In this document: one piece after another, positions 33,490 through 45,733 of the stretch
Numbering within the stretch: position 1 is the stretch's first letter
How the letters are laid out: each line of letters begins with the position of its first letter
Assembly (NCBI GenBank): GCA_009760855.2
Contig: WPIO01000136.1
Span: forward strand, 393,001-457,000
DNA length: 64,000 bases
Origin: Cristatella mucedo
Taxonomy: Eukaryota > Bryozoa > Phylactolaemata > Cristatellidae
Reading direction: 5' to 3'
Notes under the pieces: model-generated
What the model was told of the DNA's origin: nothing
The model's database searches: none
The model's input: only the letters and a program-made list of their open reading frames with translations
Translations under genes and position numbers: made by a program

Positions 33490-34568
33490 CACTTGACAAC
33501 TCAATCTTTTTCTAGGCGTTTTACATTTGCTAATAAGGGAAATGAAATTGAATGGTGAGTAATATCATGCTTGGTAAACAACATGAACAACATGGTTAGC
33601 GGTGACATGCACAGGGTCAGCATGCAAATGTGGTTAGTGGCAGCATGCACAGTGTCAGCACGCACAAGCACATAAATGGACGAATCACAGTGACCCACTA
33701 AATGCTGTCCTAAATAGGCGTGTTTTTAAGTTCTTTTTAAATGTGGTCAAGTCAGGGGATGTTGTGACTCAAGTCGGGAGGGAGTACCAGGCTTTGGGAG
33801 CATACGAACTAAATGCACGGTCTCCAAAGGATTTGAGGTTTGTACGAGGTATTGGTAAACTGTTGGATTCCGAAAAGCAGGCGGTACGATGCTTGGCCTG
33901 GTGGGGGAGTAGATCTGAGAGATAGGCTTGAGCAAAAAAATGGAGTGACCTAAAAGTGAGTGATAAACCTTGAAGTCGATGCGTTGCTTGACTGGGAGCC
34001 AGTGCAGGTCGGCGAGAAGTGGTGTGATGTAGCAATTGCGACGCTCACGACAGACAAGCCTAGCTGCAGAGTTTTGCAACCAGCTGCAATCGCCTGATCG
34101 CACATGCCGGTAGGCCAGCAAGCAGTGAGTTACAGAAGTCAAGACGGGATGTCACAAATGCATGGACCAATGTCGTGGACCATGTCTTGGCCACAGCATG
34201 ATCGGCCATTCAGTGGGGAGAAGGAGAGAGCCGCGATGCTAGCAGTCAGGTCCCACACAGAACTCCTACATGTATATCCAGTCTATTATGAGCATATATC
34301 TGCATTGTTTATATGAGCACATGCATATATATATATATATGTATATATATTATGCATATACTTATATATATATATATATATATATTTATACATGTATGGG
34401 TTTTATACGAACAGGTATACATCCCTACTAGTTAAAGCAAGAAAGTCCATCCGTCCGTCCTTCCGTCAAGCTGCCGTTGCAGCAAGCTGGCGACAAGTAC
34501 TTCCGGGAGTGACGTTAGAGGCGTGCGATTCTAATATGGCTCAGCGAAACGTGTCCACAGGCAGTGAG

Positions 34569-34647
<79 letters not shown>

Positions 34648-37600
34648 CTCATGCTTAAGTTTGTTTTTGCGATTAAGTTTTAAGGGCTGCTGGCAAGCAA
34701 AATATTACTAAAACATAGGATTCGCAAGACTAAGAAACATCTGCAACAAACCGTGCACGATAGCACAAAGGTTTTTTTTTTACTAGGGGCAAACACTAAT
34801 AAATTGACTCCGGCTTGCAGTATCAGTGGCAATTTTTGACTTCCTACACAATCAGCGTATTCGAAGGATATGCGCAAAATGAGATTTGCTCGTCACCAAG
34901 TATCTGCTCTCTCGAAAAATGCATATCGATATCTTGGGCATAATAGGCATTATCTCAGCAGCAATTACGCTAAGGTTTTGAAGCAAGCTATTTCGAGCAC
35001 GCGCAACCGCAGGCCCTGACACAGTTCAAAGTAATTCAAGAAATTGATGATTCGATAGAATGTAACCCTCGACAACATTCTTGTTTTGTGTCGGCACTGG
35101 AAATGGATACGACAGCTAGAGCCCGCTCGCTGGCAAAAGCCCCGCAGGTTGCGTGCCCTCGCCAGAAGCCGCCCTGCGCCGGCGCACCTGCAACCACGTC
35201 GCATGGATCGTCGACTTTTGCTCGGTGCGTAACGATCCACTTCAGCAGCAGAAACACGCCGCCAGAGACCAAGCCGGTGCAGAGCGAACCCCACATGTCC
35301 ATGGTATCACAGCCGGCGCATGACGCCACCATGCCGCTCAGCGTACCGTTGACTAGCGTCGAGAAATTCCACGCAGACGTTTTCCACGCAGCCTGCGAGG
35401 TGAAAGCGCGCTACAGGCGTCCGGTTTAGAAGTCTAGCCCCGCCACATTTCCCCCGCATTCCTGCGAGGCAGGCGACCGGCGTGACGCCGAAAGGTGACG
35501 GCGGCAGCTGCGGCGGCGGCGAGCTCTGTGGTGCGCATACAGGCGTCCATCCGTGCAATATCAGCGATGCTCAGCAGCAGCAGCAGCAGCAGCGGCAGCA
35601 GCGGCAGCAGCGGCAGCAGCGGCAGCAGCGGCAGCAGCGGCAGCAGCGGCAGCAGCGGCAGCAGCGGCAGCAGCGGCAGCAGCGGCAGCAGCGGCAGCAG
35701 CGGCAGCAGCGGCAGCAGCGGCAGCAGCGGCAGCAGCGGCAGCAGCGGCAGCAGCGGCAGCAGCGGCAGCAGCGGCAGCAGCGGCAGCAGCGGCAGCAGC
35801 GGCAGCAGCGGCAGCAGCGGCAGCAGCGGCAGCAGCGGCAGCAGCGGCAGCAGCGGCGGCAGCAGCGGCAGCAGCGGCAGCAGCGGCAGCAGCGGCAGCA
35901 GCGGCAGCAGCGGCAGCAGCGGCAGCAGCGGCAGCAGCGGCAGCAGCGGCAGCAGCGGCAGCAGCGGCAGCAGCGGCAGCAGCGGCAGCAGCGGCAGCAG
36001 CGGCAGCAGCGGCAGCAGCGGCAGCAGCGGCAGCGGCAGCAGCGCCGGTGGCGGTGGCGGCTGGCTGCGTATTTGCGGAAGGGCTGGCGTCCGGCGCGAC
36101 TAAAGCTGGATCTCGGGGATCTCGGCGCCAGCGGGGCTAGGTTTCACGAGCGCGACAAAGCGAACTTGACCGCCGCCGCCGCCACCACCGACGGACGCTG
36201 ACGGACGACGCGCACCGCTCTCTCACGCACGCATCTCTCGTGGCCTCGCCGTCCTGCGTCGCAGGAGGCAGCGAGCTTTTGCAGCAGCAGCGACGACATG
36301 GCGGCGGCGGCCGCCGACATGGCAGTATTGACGATGGCTCTGCTCATGACGATGCCGCTCTTGGGATCCGTGATCGTCATAACCGAGCCGCCGTTGAAAG
36401 CGAAGAAGCCGAACATGAGCAGGGAGATGCCCAGAGTGCTCAGCTGCAACGGAGCGGGCGGCTGCGGCAGCTTTCGAGCTGGCGCTAATTACGGACACTG
36501 AAACGCTACCCCTGCAGGCTCGTGGACTCGCTGCACTCTACGGCTACGCAAGCAAGCATGCCGGTACGTCGGGGCGTCGAAACTTGCAGCTGCGGAGAGC
36601 CATTGCAAGCGACGCTCTCCCGACGAATGGCGAGAGGAGGTTAGACCTGATGTCTGTTGGGTAGCAGAGATGCGAAGGCCCGGAAGCGCGCTTATCGACA
36701 GACGCTGGTGCTGCACTCCTTTTGGGAAAGTCGAAGATGGAGTGCTAGCTCCCGAGATTTCTCCTTGAGAGACGCCGGCGTGCGCTCGCGAGCCGAATGT
36801 AGAGCGCACGCAGTTCTCTGCTGCTGCTACTCCGCTGCTACCAACTTTCATTGCGGCGGCTGCTACTGCAGCACGTGACATTTCGCGGTTCGGACTCGGC
36901 GCTCGCCGAGCCGCTACCAGCGCCCGGGCGAGAGACGTCGTCCCCTTATTCATCTGATGGTACGCAGCACAGGCGGAAAGCATCGGAAAGGTACGCAGCA
37001 CAGGCGGCGGCCGCTGCTGCCGCTGCTTGGGCGGTGCAGTTATTGTGATCGCGCTATTGTAAAGAATAGCACCGCTAACTCGACAGGCCAATAACTAGAA
37101 CGCCGTTCAATCAATGAAAATGGCGATACGGTCGCTCGATTGAGAGCTGGTGGAGTTTATGTCTAGGTCGCTGCTCTCGCAATTGTTTGCACGTCGATGC
37201 CAGGGCTGCGAAATCAAGGCAGAGCTCAAACCTCCGGTGCAGTGGATTCGCTCGTGGACTTATACAATTCTCACGTTCCGACGTTTTATGTGTAGGCTGA
37301 GCTGTTCATCTTCGTTCTAGCGTCATTTTTGCTTCGCTGCGTCTGCTTGTCTGTCCTCTATCGCATCCACGAAGATCGAGTAGCGGTTGATGCTAGCTCA
37401 ATCCAAACCGTTTACAGATGCGTGCCACTTTACGCGCTGTGACTGACGCCGAATCATCGCTTGCTGCCCCTTACGCAGAGCCTTACGCGAAGAACAGCGC
37501 AACCTAACGGCCAGCGAAAATGTCAGCGCCGGATGCCGCTGGATGCCTGCTAATGTAGCCATCTTGGCTGTGAGCCGCATGGCGGGCACTTCCTCCCTCT

Positions 37601-40600
37601 GTGTTCTCTCTTCTCGCGAGAAGAGAAGAGAACCTCCCTTTTCATTGTTCTCTCATTTTCCTGTTGGCCCTCTGTCCACCCACCCTGTCTTCAAGTCATG
37701 TTAATGTACAGCTTGGTGTGGGTACGGGTTTTCTTTCAAGTCACCCAATAGCGAACAAGTTTCAATTTGAGCCGCTCACGTCATGCTACAGCAAGTTCCG
37801 CAGTCGAGAAGTGCGGCCGAAACCGGTGCACCCCTCCAACATTTAGGACAATTGAGCGATCGGATATTTTGCTGCCGCGCTGGCAGCAGTACGGCCGGAA
37901 ATGGCGGTGTCAAAGTTACGGACACGTATTCCCACGGGCACTGCTGCTCCCATCGTTGCACTCCCGACTTTTGTCGATCGTGTAGCTAAGTCTCTAAGCG
38001 ACCGCAAATACCTCCGATTACCGCGCTAGCAGTTCCCGTGCTCCCAAAACCTGGAACTCGCTGCAGACATCACTATATACCGTGATGTAAAAATAAAGAA
38101 AATGACACTAAAACTCACCTGTCTCTCAAACCATTCGTTTTGTCTGGGTGAAGTGTCCATTTACCCTCGCCCGTACTGACATTGTTATTGCTGCCACTTA
38201 TCGGTTTGAATACTTGGAATACTTTGCATTTTTTAAGAGCCAAGAAAAGTATTCAGTAGTTCGCTCAGGAAGGCTGAAATAACGTTTTATAGTTACTAGC
38301 TGACGAGTATTGTTTTGCTGAAAATGAATTTAGAAAGCCTGAACTGCTGCTACTGTCTCAACTAAGCGAAGAGACAGTAAGCGACTAGCACGCAGAGGGC
38401 ACATCGCAATTCGTCGAAATATCGCAGTTATTTCAAGAGCGGCTAGTTCGTATTTCTGACAAATAACTAGCGTAATTAAATTCAAACCTTCGGAAAAAGT
38501 AAGTGTGTCATGCAAAGAACCTGCGAAATTGGCTAGTACGTACAGGTGTGCGTGCGAGTACCGGTGTGCGTGCGCGTACTGGTGTGCGCTCATATCTGCT
38601 TGTGCACCTCACGTTCGGGTAAGGACTGCATTCACCAACGGCAACTGCCGACGAAGCCGCGTTTGAGAGTGCTAACTATAACTGCAGTTGGCGTGTGATC
38701 TAGTCAGAGCGAACACCTCCTAATCTAAGAGCATCCATTTTATTGGCGAACTAGTCAGCCTTACAGTGATGCATGCAAAAAACTCGCACACGCTGGTCTA
38801 GATCGTCGCCTCCACCGGCGAGAGCCGCTGCCCAGCGGCGACCAGCTTGCTTCCGCTCGCTCGCTCGCTCCCTGCCCCAGCCGCCCCCGACCCCCCCTCC
38901 TGGGGCTGATAGCCGAAGCCGAGCGCAGCTTACCGCCGCTGAGTGCCCAGGCATCTCTATCGCCTTCCCATGGTCGTCGAATCGTCCAATTCGCGGGCCG
39001 ATGAGGAGAGCGCCCGACAGAGCTGCCGTGCCCGCCACCAGGTGGACCACGCCGCTTCCAGAGAAGTCCTGCGAACGGCGGCGGCGCGCGCGAGCTCCGT
39101 CTCGCTCGCGGCGGCGGCGGCGGCTGCGAGGCGCACAGGCGGCGGCGGCGGCCGACGTCTGCTCGCGCGCGCGGGTGGCAGCGCTTCGGGCGAGCACCGG
39201 GCGCGCGCGCGCGCGCACCGGGCGGCGGCGCGACCGACCTGAAACGGCACCCCGTCGATCACGCTGCGCCCGTCTGCGAGCCAGCCGCCGCGCCCGCCGC
39301 CCTCGGCGTTCGTGTACCACGCCCAGCGGCTGACCAGAGGATAAACGATGCCTGCGAACGCGGCGGCGATCGCCAACGAAAGCGCGACGTTCGAAAGTCG
39401 GCGCACGATCGCGCTCGCGCGGCGACGAGCGAGAAAGGCGCCGCGTCGGATGGCCGGCCGCCGTGCGGTCTGATCGCATTCTTCGCGCGCGCCTGCCGTC
39501 GGCATTCGATCGATGTCGGAAAAACCGATTCGCTACTAGGGGCTTCGCGAGACAGCCGACGGCCGGGCTGACGGCGCGACGCGTGCGCACGCCCGCCGGC
39601 ACTGCCCGCGCGCGCGCGAGCCGTCCCGCCGCCGGTGCGATAGTGGACTGCCGAGACGGCCGAGCGGCGGCACGTCGAAGCGGCCTGCAGGCGAGCACTC
39701 GAGCGCCAACCGCCGCGCGGCGGCGCACGTAGCGACAGCGGCTGGCTATTAGCGGGCACGAAGAAGCGCGCCCTCTCAGGCGGCCCCGCCCCCGCGAACA
39801 CGCGGGGCGAGTCGCCGGAAGTAGACATGCAAACAGCTGGGCAGATCGAGGTGACCGTCCGGGTCGAGCTCACCGCCGACGCCGGAAGCGAAGGCAGACG
39901 CGGTGGATGCGGCCGCTGGGGCTTGCAGCCGCCGGGTTGTCTAGGGTCTCGCGACTGGCTGCAAAAAATTGCGGCGATGCAGCTGCCATTTCTACACGGA
40001 GCGTCGTGCAAGCTCTGCTCTGATTCTAAATTATAGTAAACGGTGCTTCAATGTTCACTCGCCAAATCCGGGCCATTGCCCGTGCTCGTTCTCGCGCAAT
40101 GGCCTCCGTAAGCACGGCCCAGTGAGCCGCCCGAAATATTCGAACTGCGATACACGCTGCTGCTGCCGATACCGCTGCCTCGGACAGCTGCCGTTTTAAG
40201 ACATTATTACTGCTCCCTGCACTGATAGATAGCGAATTATTATACCACCTACTAAAAAGAGGTATTCATGTTCACACGGCGTCCTACGAACTGCCAGCGA
40301 CGTTCACGCCAGCCCGTTTATCCTGGATTAACTCGCTACGCCAGAAATTAGTCTTTCGACGATACGTCCTTACGCTCGTACGCTCCTTGCAACTAGGAAT
40401 CTAACTCGGTTTGATTATTATATGCACCAGATTTTCTCCTCGTTCAGCCATGTACTATTCCGTCACTTTAATTCTGGAGTGAACTTACTGGAGTAGTGAG
40501 CTTACAATCCTGGAGTGAGCATACGCTTATGCAACGGCTTTACAGTCCATTGATCTGGTAAAGCACATTCAGCTAAATCTTAATAATTAAAATAATAATA

Positions 40601-43600
40601 ATAATGCACTTGATAAAGCGCTCTCAGAGAACTCAATCTCTCTAGGCTCTTTACATTTGCTGCAAAGGGAAATGCAACTGAATAGTGAGTAATACCATGC
40701 TTGATAAACAAACAAAATGGATAACATGGTTGGGGGTGACATGCACAGGGTCAGCATGCAGAAGCACATCAAGGACGAATCACAGTGACCCACTAAATGC
40801 TGTCCTAAAAAGATGTGTTTTTACGTTTATTTTTAAATGTGGTCAAGTCAGGGGATGTTCTGACGCAAGTTCTGACGTAAGTCAAATCTTCCTGTCAATT
40901 GAGGCAATACATAGTCTGTAGTTTTTGGTCACGTGAAATCTGCATTCGGCTCATCGAGAAAGTTTTCACTTTAAGTGGTTTGCTGCGAGCAGTTCTTGAA
41001 TGAACTGCACACGTTCCGGTAATAGCATTCGTGCCGAACGTTTCCCGATTAAACTTTCGTAGCTACACATATTCAATTAATGGCGTGAAAATATCAATTA
41101 ACAGTTCATGCGGCCACCATAACGACAAGTAAATCGGCAATAATTACTCACTAAGAACAGTCTAGCCGCTAGCGCATTTTCGCTTCAATCGGGACACCAG
41201 CACTGCACTGTGCCCGGCAACAACAGCTGAAGATGGCGTCGCAGAACGTGCAGACGCGTGTAGCACGAACTCCTTTGACGATACAATTGTAGGCGCCATT
41301 TCTGTGCGCGTTCCGCGCTTGCTCTCTTTTTGGCGGGATTTTCCACCGGCTCCCGGGACCGTAAGTCCTGAGCACAAAAGCGTCCGTACGCACTGCACCA
41401 TCCGCTCGCCTTGAGCGCGAAAAAACCCAACAGCCTTCACCCGCTGCTATTATATTCGCTCTTTTCCGTCGAATGGTGCGCGTGTACTGTATGGTGCGCA
41501 TTCGATGACGTGTACAAATGTGCGCATTCGATGACGAAATTCCCTTGACCGGGCATTGCGAGCTGCAAGCCGACAATGTGCTCACCGGTGTGCCGAACGA
41601 AAATCGTCGCAAGGTCACGAAACGGGTTGTCTCTGCCAAGATGGCATAACTTGGTCACGTGACCAAGGCGCTACCACTCGTCTAGAGCGCCGCGACGAAC
41701 TTCGTCCATCGGGCTGCCTCGAACCTACGAAGTCTCCGCTTTCTTAGCAACGTGGTAGTCAGGTATTGAATGATCACGTGGTTTTTTAGCAACATAACGC
41801 ATCAAATGAGTGATCGTCTCTTCAAAAAATAGATCTGTCTGAGCTTTTACCAGCCCCGAGTTCCAAAACGTAAGGTCGAGTATTTCTTGCATATATTTAG
41901 CTGGCAGCCCGTCTTAATCTGTTTAACATTTGGTATGATTATGGATAGAAACTTTAAGTTTTTCTTCATAGACAATTAGGTTGCATGTACTTCAAGAGCC
42001 TATAGGAATATATGATGTAAAAAAACGCCCGCGGCATTGATGCGAGGATTCATGAACGCGGACACGAGCTGGCAATTGAAGACACTCCGGCTACATAATT
42101 CCCTTTGAGTTACTTATTTTAATTATTAATTATTAATTATTTTTTTATTTTTTTATCTGGACTCATTAGCCGGATGTGGATAAATTTGAGGGCAACTATT
42201 TAATACGTGTACACGGGCAAGGGGAATCGGGTTGCATACGGCACGAACTCAATTGATGCTTTGCGTCGTACCTCGTGCCGCATATATTTCAGAACTGCTC
42301 GTAGCCCATTACTTATAGAGGAAAGTTTTGAAAGATATATCAAAAATAAATTTCAAACGGCGAAGAATTTCACCATACTGTAGCTGCTACATTTACGCAT
42401 ACTTGTATGTACACGGTTTATACTCTGCCTCTTGCTGATGTGATTCCAAGCACAATCTAGGCTTTCACTTCTATGCGGATGACACTCAGTTGCACATTTG
42501 CTTTGATCCCTCCCAGCCTTTGAGCACCTCGAATTCTCACAACTCACTTGCTGCATGCATTGATGACATCCGCACATGGGTGGCAGCAAATTTTCTAAAA
42601 CTTAACCATGATAAAACTAACTTACTAGTTATGGGCAAACCCAGTGCGATTCAGAGATTGGACAGGCTGCCTCTCAAATTTGGCTCTGCCAGCATATCTC
42701 CTGTCGAATCAGTTCGGAATCTAGGTGTCATGTTCCAAAGCGACCTCTCGTTAGACGACCATATCAGCTCCACAGTCAAATCCGCCTATTTTCAGCTTCA
42801 TAACATTGCTAAAATTTGGGCTTGTTTAGATAAAGATACCACATCTAAGTTGGTCCATGCATTCGTGACATCCCGTCTCGACTTCTGCAACTCACTGCTT
42901 ACTGGCCTACCAGCATGTGCGATCAGGCGATTGCAGCTGGTGTAAGACTCCGCAGGTAGGCTGGTCTGTCGTGAGCGTCGCAGTTGCCGCATCACACCAC
43001 TTCTCGCCGACCTGCATGGCTACCAGTCAAGCAACGGGTTGACTTCAAGATTTTTTCGCTCACTTTTAGGTAACTTCATTCTTTGGCTCCAGCCTATCTC
43101 TCAGATCTACCCCCATCAGGCCAAGCATCGTACCACCTGCTTTTCGGAATCCGACGGTCTAAAAAGACCTCGTAAAAATCTCAAATCCTTTGGAGACCGT
43201 GCATTTAGTTCATATGCTCCCAAAGCCTGGAACTCCCTCCCGACCTGCGTCAGAACATCCCCTGACCTGACCACATTTAAAAGGAACCTAAAAACACACC
43301 TATTTAGGACAGCATTTAGTGGGTTCCTGTGATTCGTCCTTGATGTGCTTATGCGTGCTGACAGTGTGCATGCTGCCACTAACCACATTTGCATGCTGAC
43401 CCTGTGCATGTCACCCCTAACCATATTATTCATTTCGTTTGTTTTTCAAGCATGATTTTACTTACCATTCAATTGCATTTCACTTTGCAGAAAACGTAAA
43501 GCGCCTAGAAAGAGATTGAGTTCTGTGAGGGTGCTTTATCAAGTGAATTATTATTATTATTATTATTATTATTAAATGTACATGAGCAAGATAGAGAGCT

Positions 43601-45013
43601 GTAAAACTATTGCCTCAGCATAGGCTCAATCAAGAATTTAAGTTATGGATATGCATGGTTGCCCGAAGCCAAACTCTGAGCTACATATTGATATCAAATT
43701 TAGGTGGAGTTCTACAAGCTAGGAGTATGTAAATCAGGAATGATCGTCGTGGGAATAATTGTTAGTGTAGCAAGTAAATCCGAGGGGAAAAGTAGCCAGG
43801 CAAGCGATTGGCCGGCCGGTAGGTCCCATTTGCGCCGGGCATTTAAATTTGCCTGATTTGTTTGCACTGCAGAGTGTAGTAATTTTGACTTGAAGCAGCA
43901 ATTGTGGGAACGTTGTGCTAAAAATTGCAGGTGCAACGCAGTTCAAAATCGTATCGCCGCTTGCTGGGCTGGGCCGAGCCGGGCCAGGCCGGACCGAACC
44001 GGGCCGAGCCGGGCCGCTAAAAGCCGTTTCACTAGAACGCGCAAACTAAATTGCATGGACTTTCGCGGATAAATGTGGACAACCGTTCTCTGTAACGTAT
44101 AATTAAAACAGCAGTTGAATGAACCTTACGAATTGCGGCGATGGCGCATTTCTAAAGTGTATGGTGGCTTCGACGGGGCGAGACGGCTGCCAGAGAATGG
44201 CTGCCAGAGAACGCGCCGCATGCACGGTGTCGTGAAGTTTACTGATGAAACCGGGCGGCGCCATTCTAGTTCATTTGTAATCGCAATAGGAGTAGCGCGA
44301 CTCTGCCGTTGTTGTATTGGCAGCCATATCTCAGCAGTATAGTGCAGTATATTCACGGGATTCGTTGCAATCGTTCGATTGACAGCAACGGAGGCGGAAT
44401 GCGAGAGAGAGACTCGCAAGCGCGCGCGGGCCAGGGCGCCAGCCCTGTCTCACCGGTGATGAGCGAGCTGTAGATGAGATACGCGTAGAAGCCGCATCGC
44501 TCCGCGAGAGCGCCCGACACGATGGTCGCCGCCGTGGCGGCGAAGCAGAACTCGTGGTACCATTTGGCGATCTTCTCCTCAGGAAAAGCGCCGAACCACC
44601 ACGAGGCGCCGGCGAAGCCGTTCCCGCTGCCCTTGGCCAAAGCGAACCCGACGGCCCAGTAGACGATCACGGATATGACTGCAACGACGACCCGGCGGCG
44701 GCGGCGGCGGCCGCGGCTTACAGTTGGCCGGGGCTCGCCTTGCGCGCGGCGCGCGCTCGGCTGTGGCGGCGGCGCGGCGCGACGCGAAGGCTTCCCAGAA
44801 TGGGCCTCACATGTGTCCAGCGTGTTTTTGAGCAAAATGTTGACCGTGTTCTTCGCTCGGATCATGCCCGCTTCGAGGAACGCGAAACCGGTTTGCATTA
44901 CTGGAAACGCACCAGCATATGCGTCAGCGCACCGAGTGAGCGTTCCGTTGAGCGAGCGAGCGAGTGAGTGAGTGGTGATGGTGGTAGCAGTGGAATCCTG
45001 TCTGCAGCACGGA

Positions 45014-45048
<35 letters not shown>

Positions 45049-45366
45049 ATCGGTCGCATCGGCAGTGGCGGCAGGTCAGTTTTGGTAATGGCAGTGGTGG
45101 GGGGGGGGCGAGGCGAGGCGAGGCGAGCGGGGGAAGGCCGGTGGTTGCGATTGGCACCTACTGAATATGATGATTGAGCACGTGAGCAGAAAGAAGTAGT
45201 TGAGGTTGGCCTTTAGTTCCGCCATCTCTGCCGCGCCGACAAGGGCCGCATTTTCCGTCGATGGACCGTTCGCGGCGGTTGTGGTGACGTACGAGAGCGA
45301 CGCGTCCGCGCCGGCTGCGGTGGTGACGAAGTCCGTCGGGCGCAGGTCCACTGCGGCGTTGGCCAT
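32570..45366 (-). CDS. AMT: AMT-type ammonium transporter, 10-exon gene
   Basis: AMT proteins are trimeric membrane transporters that move ammonium through a hydrophobic pore. Ten exons join in frame (phases 1,1,1,0,0,0,1,0,1; all GT-AG) to about 581 residues. Seen: [12 protein letters not shown] (70-81), [11 protein letters not shown] (84-94), the [17 protein letters not shown] stretch (143-159) with the phenylalanine-gate position F144, DFSGSGVVH (212-220) holding the conserved Asp and first twin His, [24 protein letters not shown] (343-356), [11 protein letters not shown] (387-397) with the second twin His, then [13 protein letters not shown] and [11 protein letters not shown] before an Arg/Ala-rich tail. 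The Asp-to-His spacing of 8 matches bacterial AmtB. All key residues are present, so it looks functional. Start is the first in-frame ATG of exon 1; Met48 is an alternative. The C-terminal tail after about residue 482 is less certain. Not an Rh glycoprotein. Confidence 0.94.
33008..33134 (-). CDS. AMT: AMT exon 9
   Basis: The acceptor is GCCGACAG. It encodes [15 protein letters not shown], a last membrane helix and [13 protein letters not shown]. The donor is AAGG|gtacgt. Confidence 0.92.
33316..33410 (-). CDS. AMT: AMT exon 8
   Basis: The acceptor CTGCTACAG joins G|TT to give [16 protein letters not shown], which includes the second pore His. The donor is GCCGCG|gtaagc. Confidence 0.93.
33457..34190 (-). 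mobile_element. LINE-A in AMT intron 7
   Basis: It begins with (AAT)n and the 3' hairpin, and continues through the RT C-terminal region on the minus strand (YSLPTC.., SYAPKAW, SFGDRAF motifs). Same orientation as the gene; truncated at its 5' end. Confidence 0.9.
34325..34645. repeat. Two (TA)n microsatellites
   Basis: TA-rich tracts at about 34,325-34,390 and 34,568-34,645 in AMT intron 7. Confidence 0.95.
35188..35392 (-). CDS. AMT: AMT exon 7
   Basis: The acceptor is CACCTCGCAG. It encodes [25 protein letters not shown], two hydrophobic segments and VDDPCDVVA. The donor is TTGCAG|gtgcgc. Confidence 0.94.
35572..36042. repeat. CAGCAGCGG 9-bp minisatellite in AMT intron 6
   Basis: About 50 near-perfect copies of CAGCAGCGG (one CGGCGG variant near 35,852). 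It yields poly-Ala, poly-SSG and poly-QRQ frames that are not genes. On the gene's strand the unit is CCGCTGCTG. Confidence 0.98.
36231..36443 (-). CDS. AMT: AMT exon 6
   Basis: The acceptor is CGTTGCAG. It encodes [36 protein letters not shown] and LLLQKLAA. The 3' boundary at ATGC|gtgcgt is chosen because it keeps phase with exon 7. Its last dozen residues ([11 protein letters not shown]) are less typical and the true donor could differ. Confidence 0.85.
36444..38933. other. AMT intron 5
   Basis: 2.5 kb between exons 5 and 6. A short decayed stretch resembling the LINE-A RT end (GTGCTCCCAAAACCTGGAAC at about 38,040) is present. The frames at 36,489-37,091 and elsewhere have no recognised domain. 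Confidence 0.6.
38934..39068 (-). CDS. AMT: AMT exon 5
   Basis: The acceptor is TTCGCAG. It begins [13 protein letters not shown] (catalytic-type Asp and first pore His), then [12 protein letters not shown] and PGHSAA. The donor is GCGGCG|gtaagc. Confidence 0.95.
39239..39351 (-). CDS. AMT: AMT exon 4
   Basis: The acceptor is TTCGCAG. It encodes [11 protein letters not shown] and a Gly-rich loop ([14 protein letters not shown]), ending VPFQ|gtcggt. It follows the 5.1-kb intron 3. Confidence 0.92.
40580..40890 (-). mobile_element. LINE-A 3' end in AMT intron 3
   Basis: Minus-strand 3' UTR with (ATT)n, hairpin and the GTCAGGGGATGTTCTGACGC segment. 5'-truncated. Confidence 0.88.
41651..41666. 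promoter_or_regulatory. Perfect 16-bp palindrome with E-box core
   Basis: TTGGTCACGTGACCAA is its own reverse complement and contains CACGTG in the GTCACGTGAC context bound by bHLH-leucine zipper factors (USF/MITF/TFE class). A second CACGTG lies at about 41,774-41,779. Both lie in AMT intron 3. Confidence 0.5.
42440..43575 (+). mobile_element. LINE-A, RT C-terminal half to tail, in AMT intron 3
   Basis: It reads [13 protein letters not shown] (42,468 onward), [35 protein letters not shown], then shifts frame and ends with [13 protein letters not shown] and [10 protein letters not shown]. The 3' UTR hairpin and (ATT)n follow. The orientation is antisense to AMT. One of the two best copies in the window. 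Confidence 0.93.
44454..44678 (-). CDS. AMT: AMT exon 3
   Basis: The acceptor is GTTGCAG. It encodes [35 protein letters not shown] and YLIYSSLIT. The donor is ACCG|gtgaga. The 132-bp intron before it is a GCC-rich tract. Confidence 0.95.
44811..44900 (-). CDS. AMT: AMT exon 2
   Basis: The acceptor TTTCCAG precedes TAATG. It encodes [12 protein letters not shown] and [15 protein letters not shown]. The donor is ACAT|gtgagg. Confidence 0.95.
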
Positions 45367-45653
45367 CCGGCGAAGAGCCCCGGCGGCGGTGGCGGTGGCG
45401 GCGGCGGTGGCGTTAGCGTTCGGGCGGGAGCCGGACGCCGCGTGAGCTTCTGGCAGCGCCGACACACTCACGTGCACTGGCGTCTGCTGCACCGCTGTGA
45501 CCGCCGTCAGTCTCTGCGCCCGGGAGCGTCGTCAAATTCGCGGAAAGTGCAGGGTAGTCGGAGTTCTTACGAAGAATAGCGGCGGATGTTGATGCGGCCG
45601 GACTTAGGAATGGAATAAGTTAGCTGATCGGACTTTTGCTTCTGACGCTGGAA

Positions 45654-45733
<80 letters not shown>

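Noticed and set aside
35482-36201. Poly-Gln-Arg, poly-Ser-Gly and poly-Ala frames of about 200 codons
   Set aside because: All three plus-strand frames of a 9-bp repeat lying in an AMT intron; artefact.
38751-40011. Minus-strand frames of 325 and 250 codons
   Set aside because: They cross AMT exons 4-5 or their upstream intron in other frames or read through introns; only 38,934-39,068 and 39,239-39,351 are supported.
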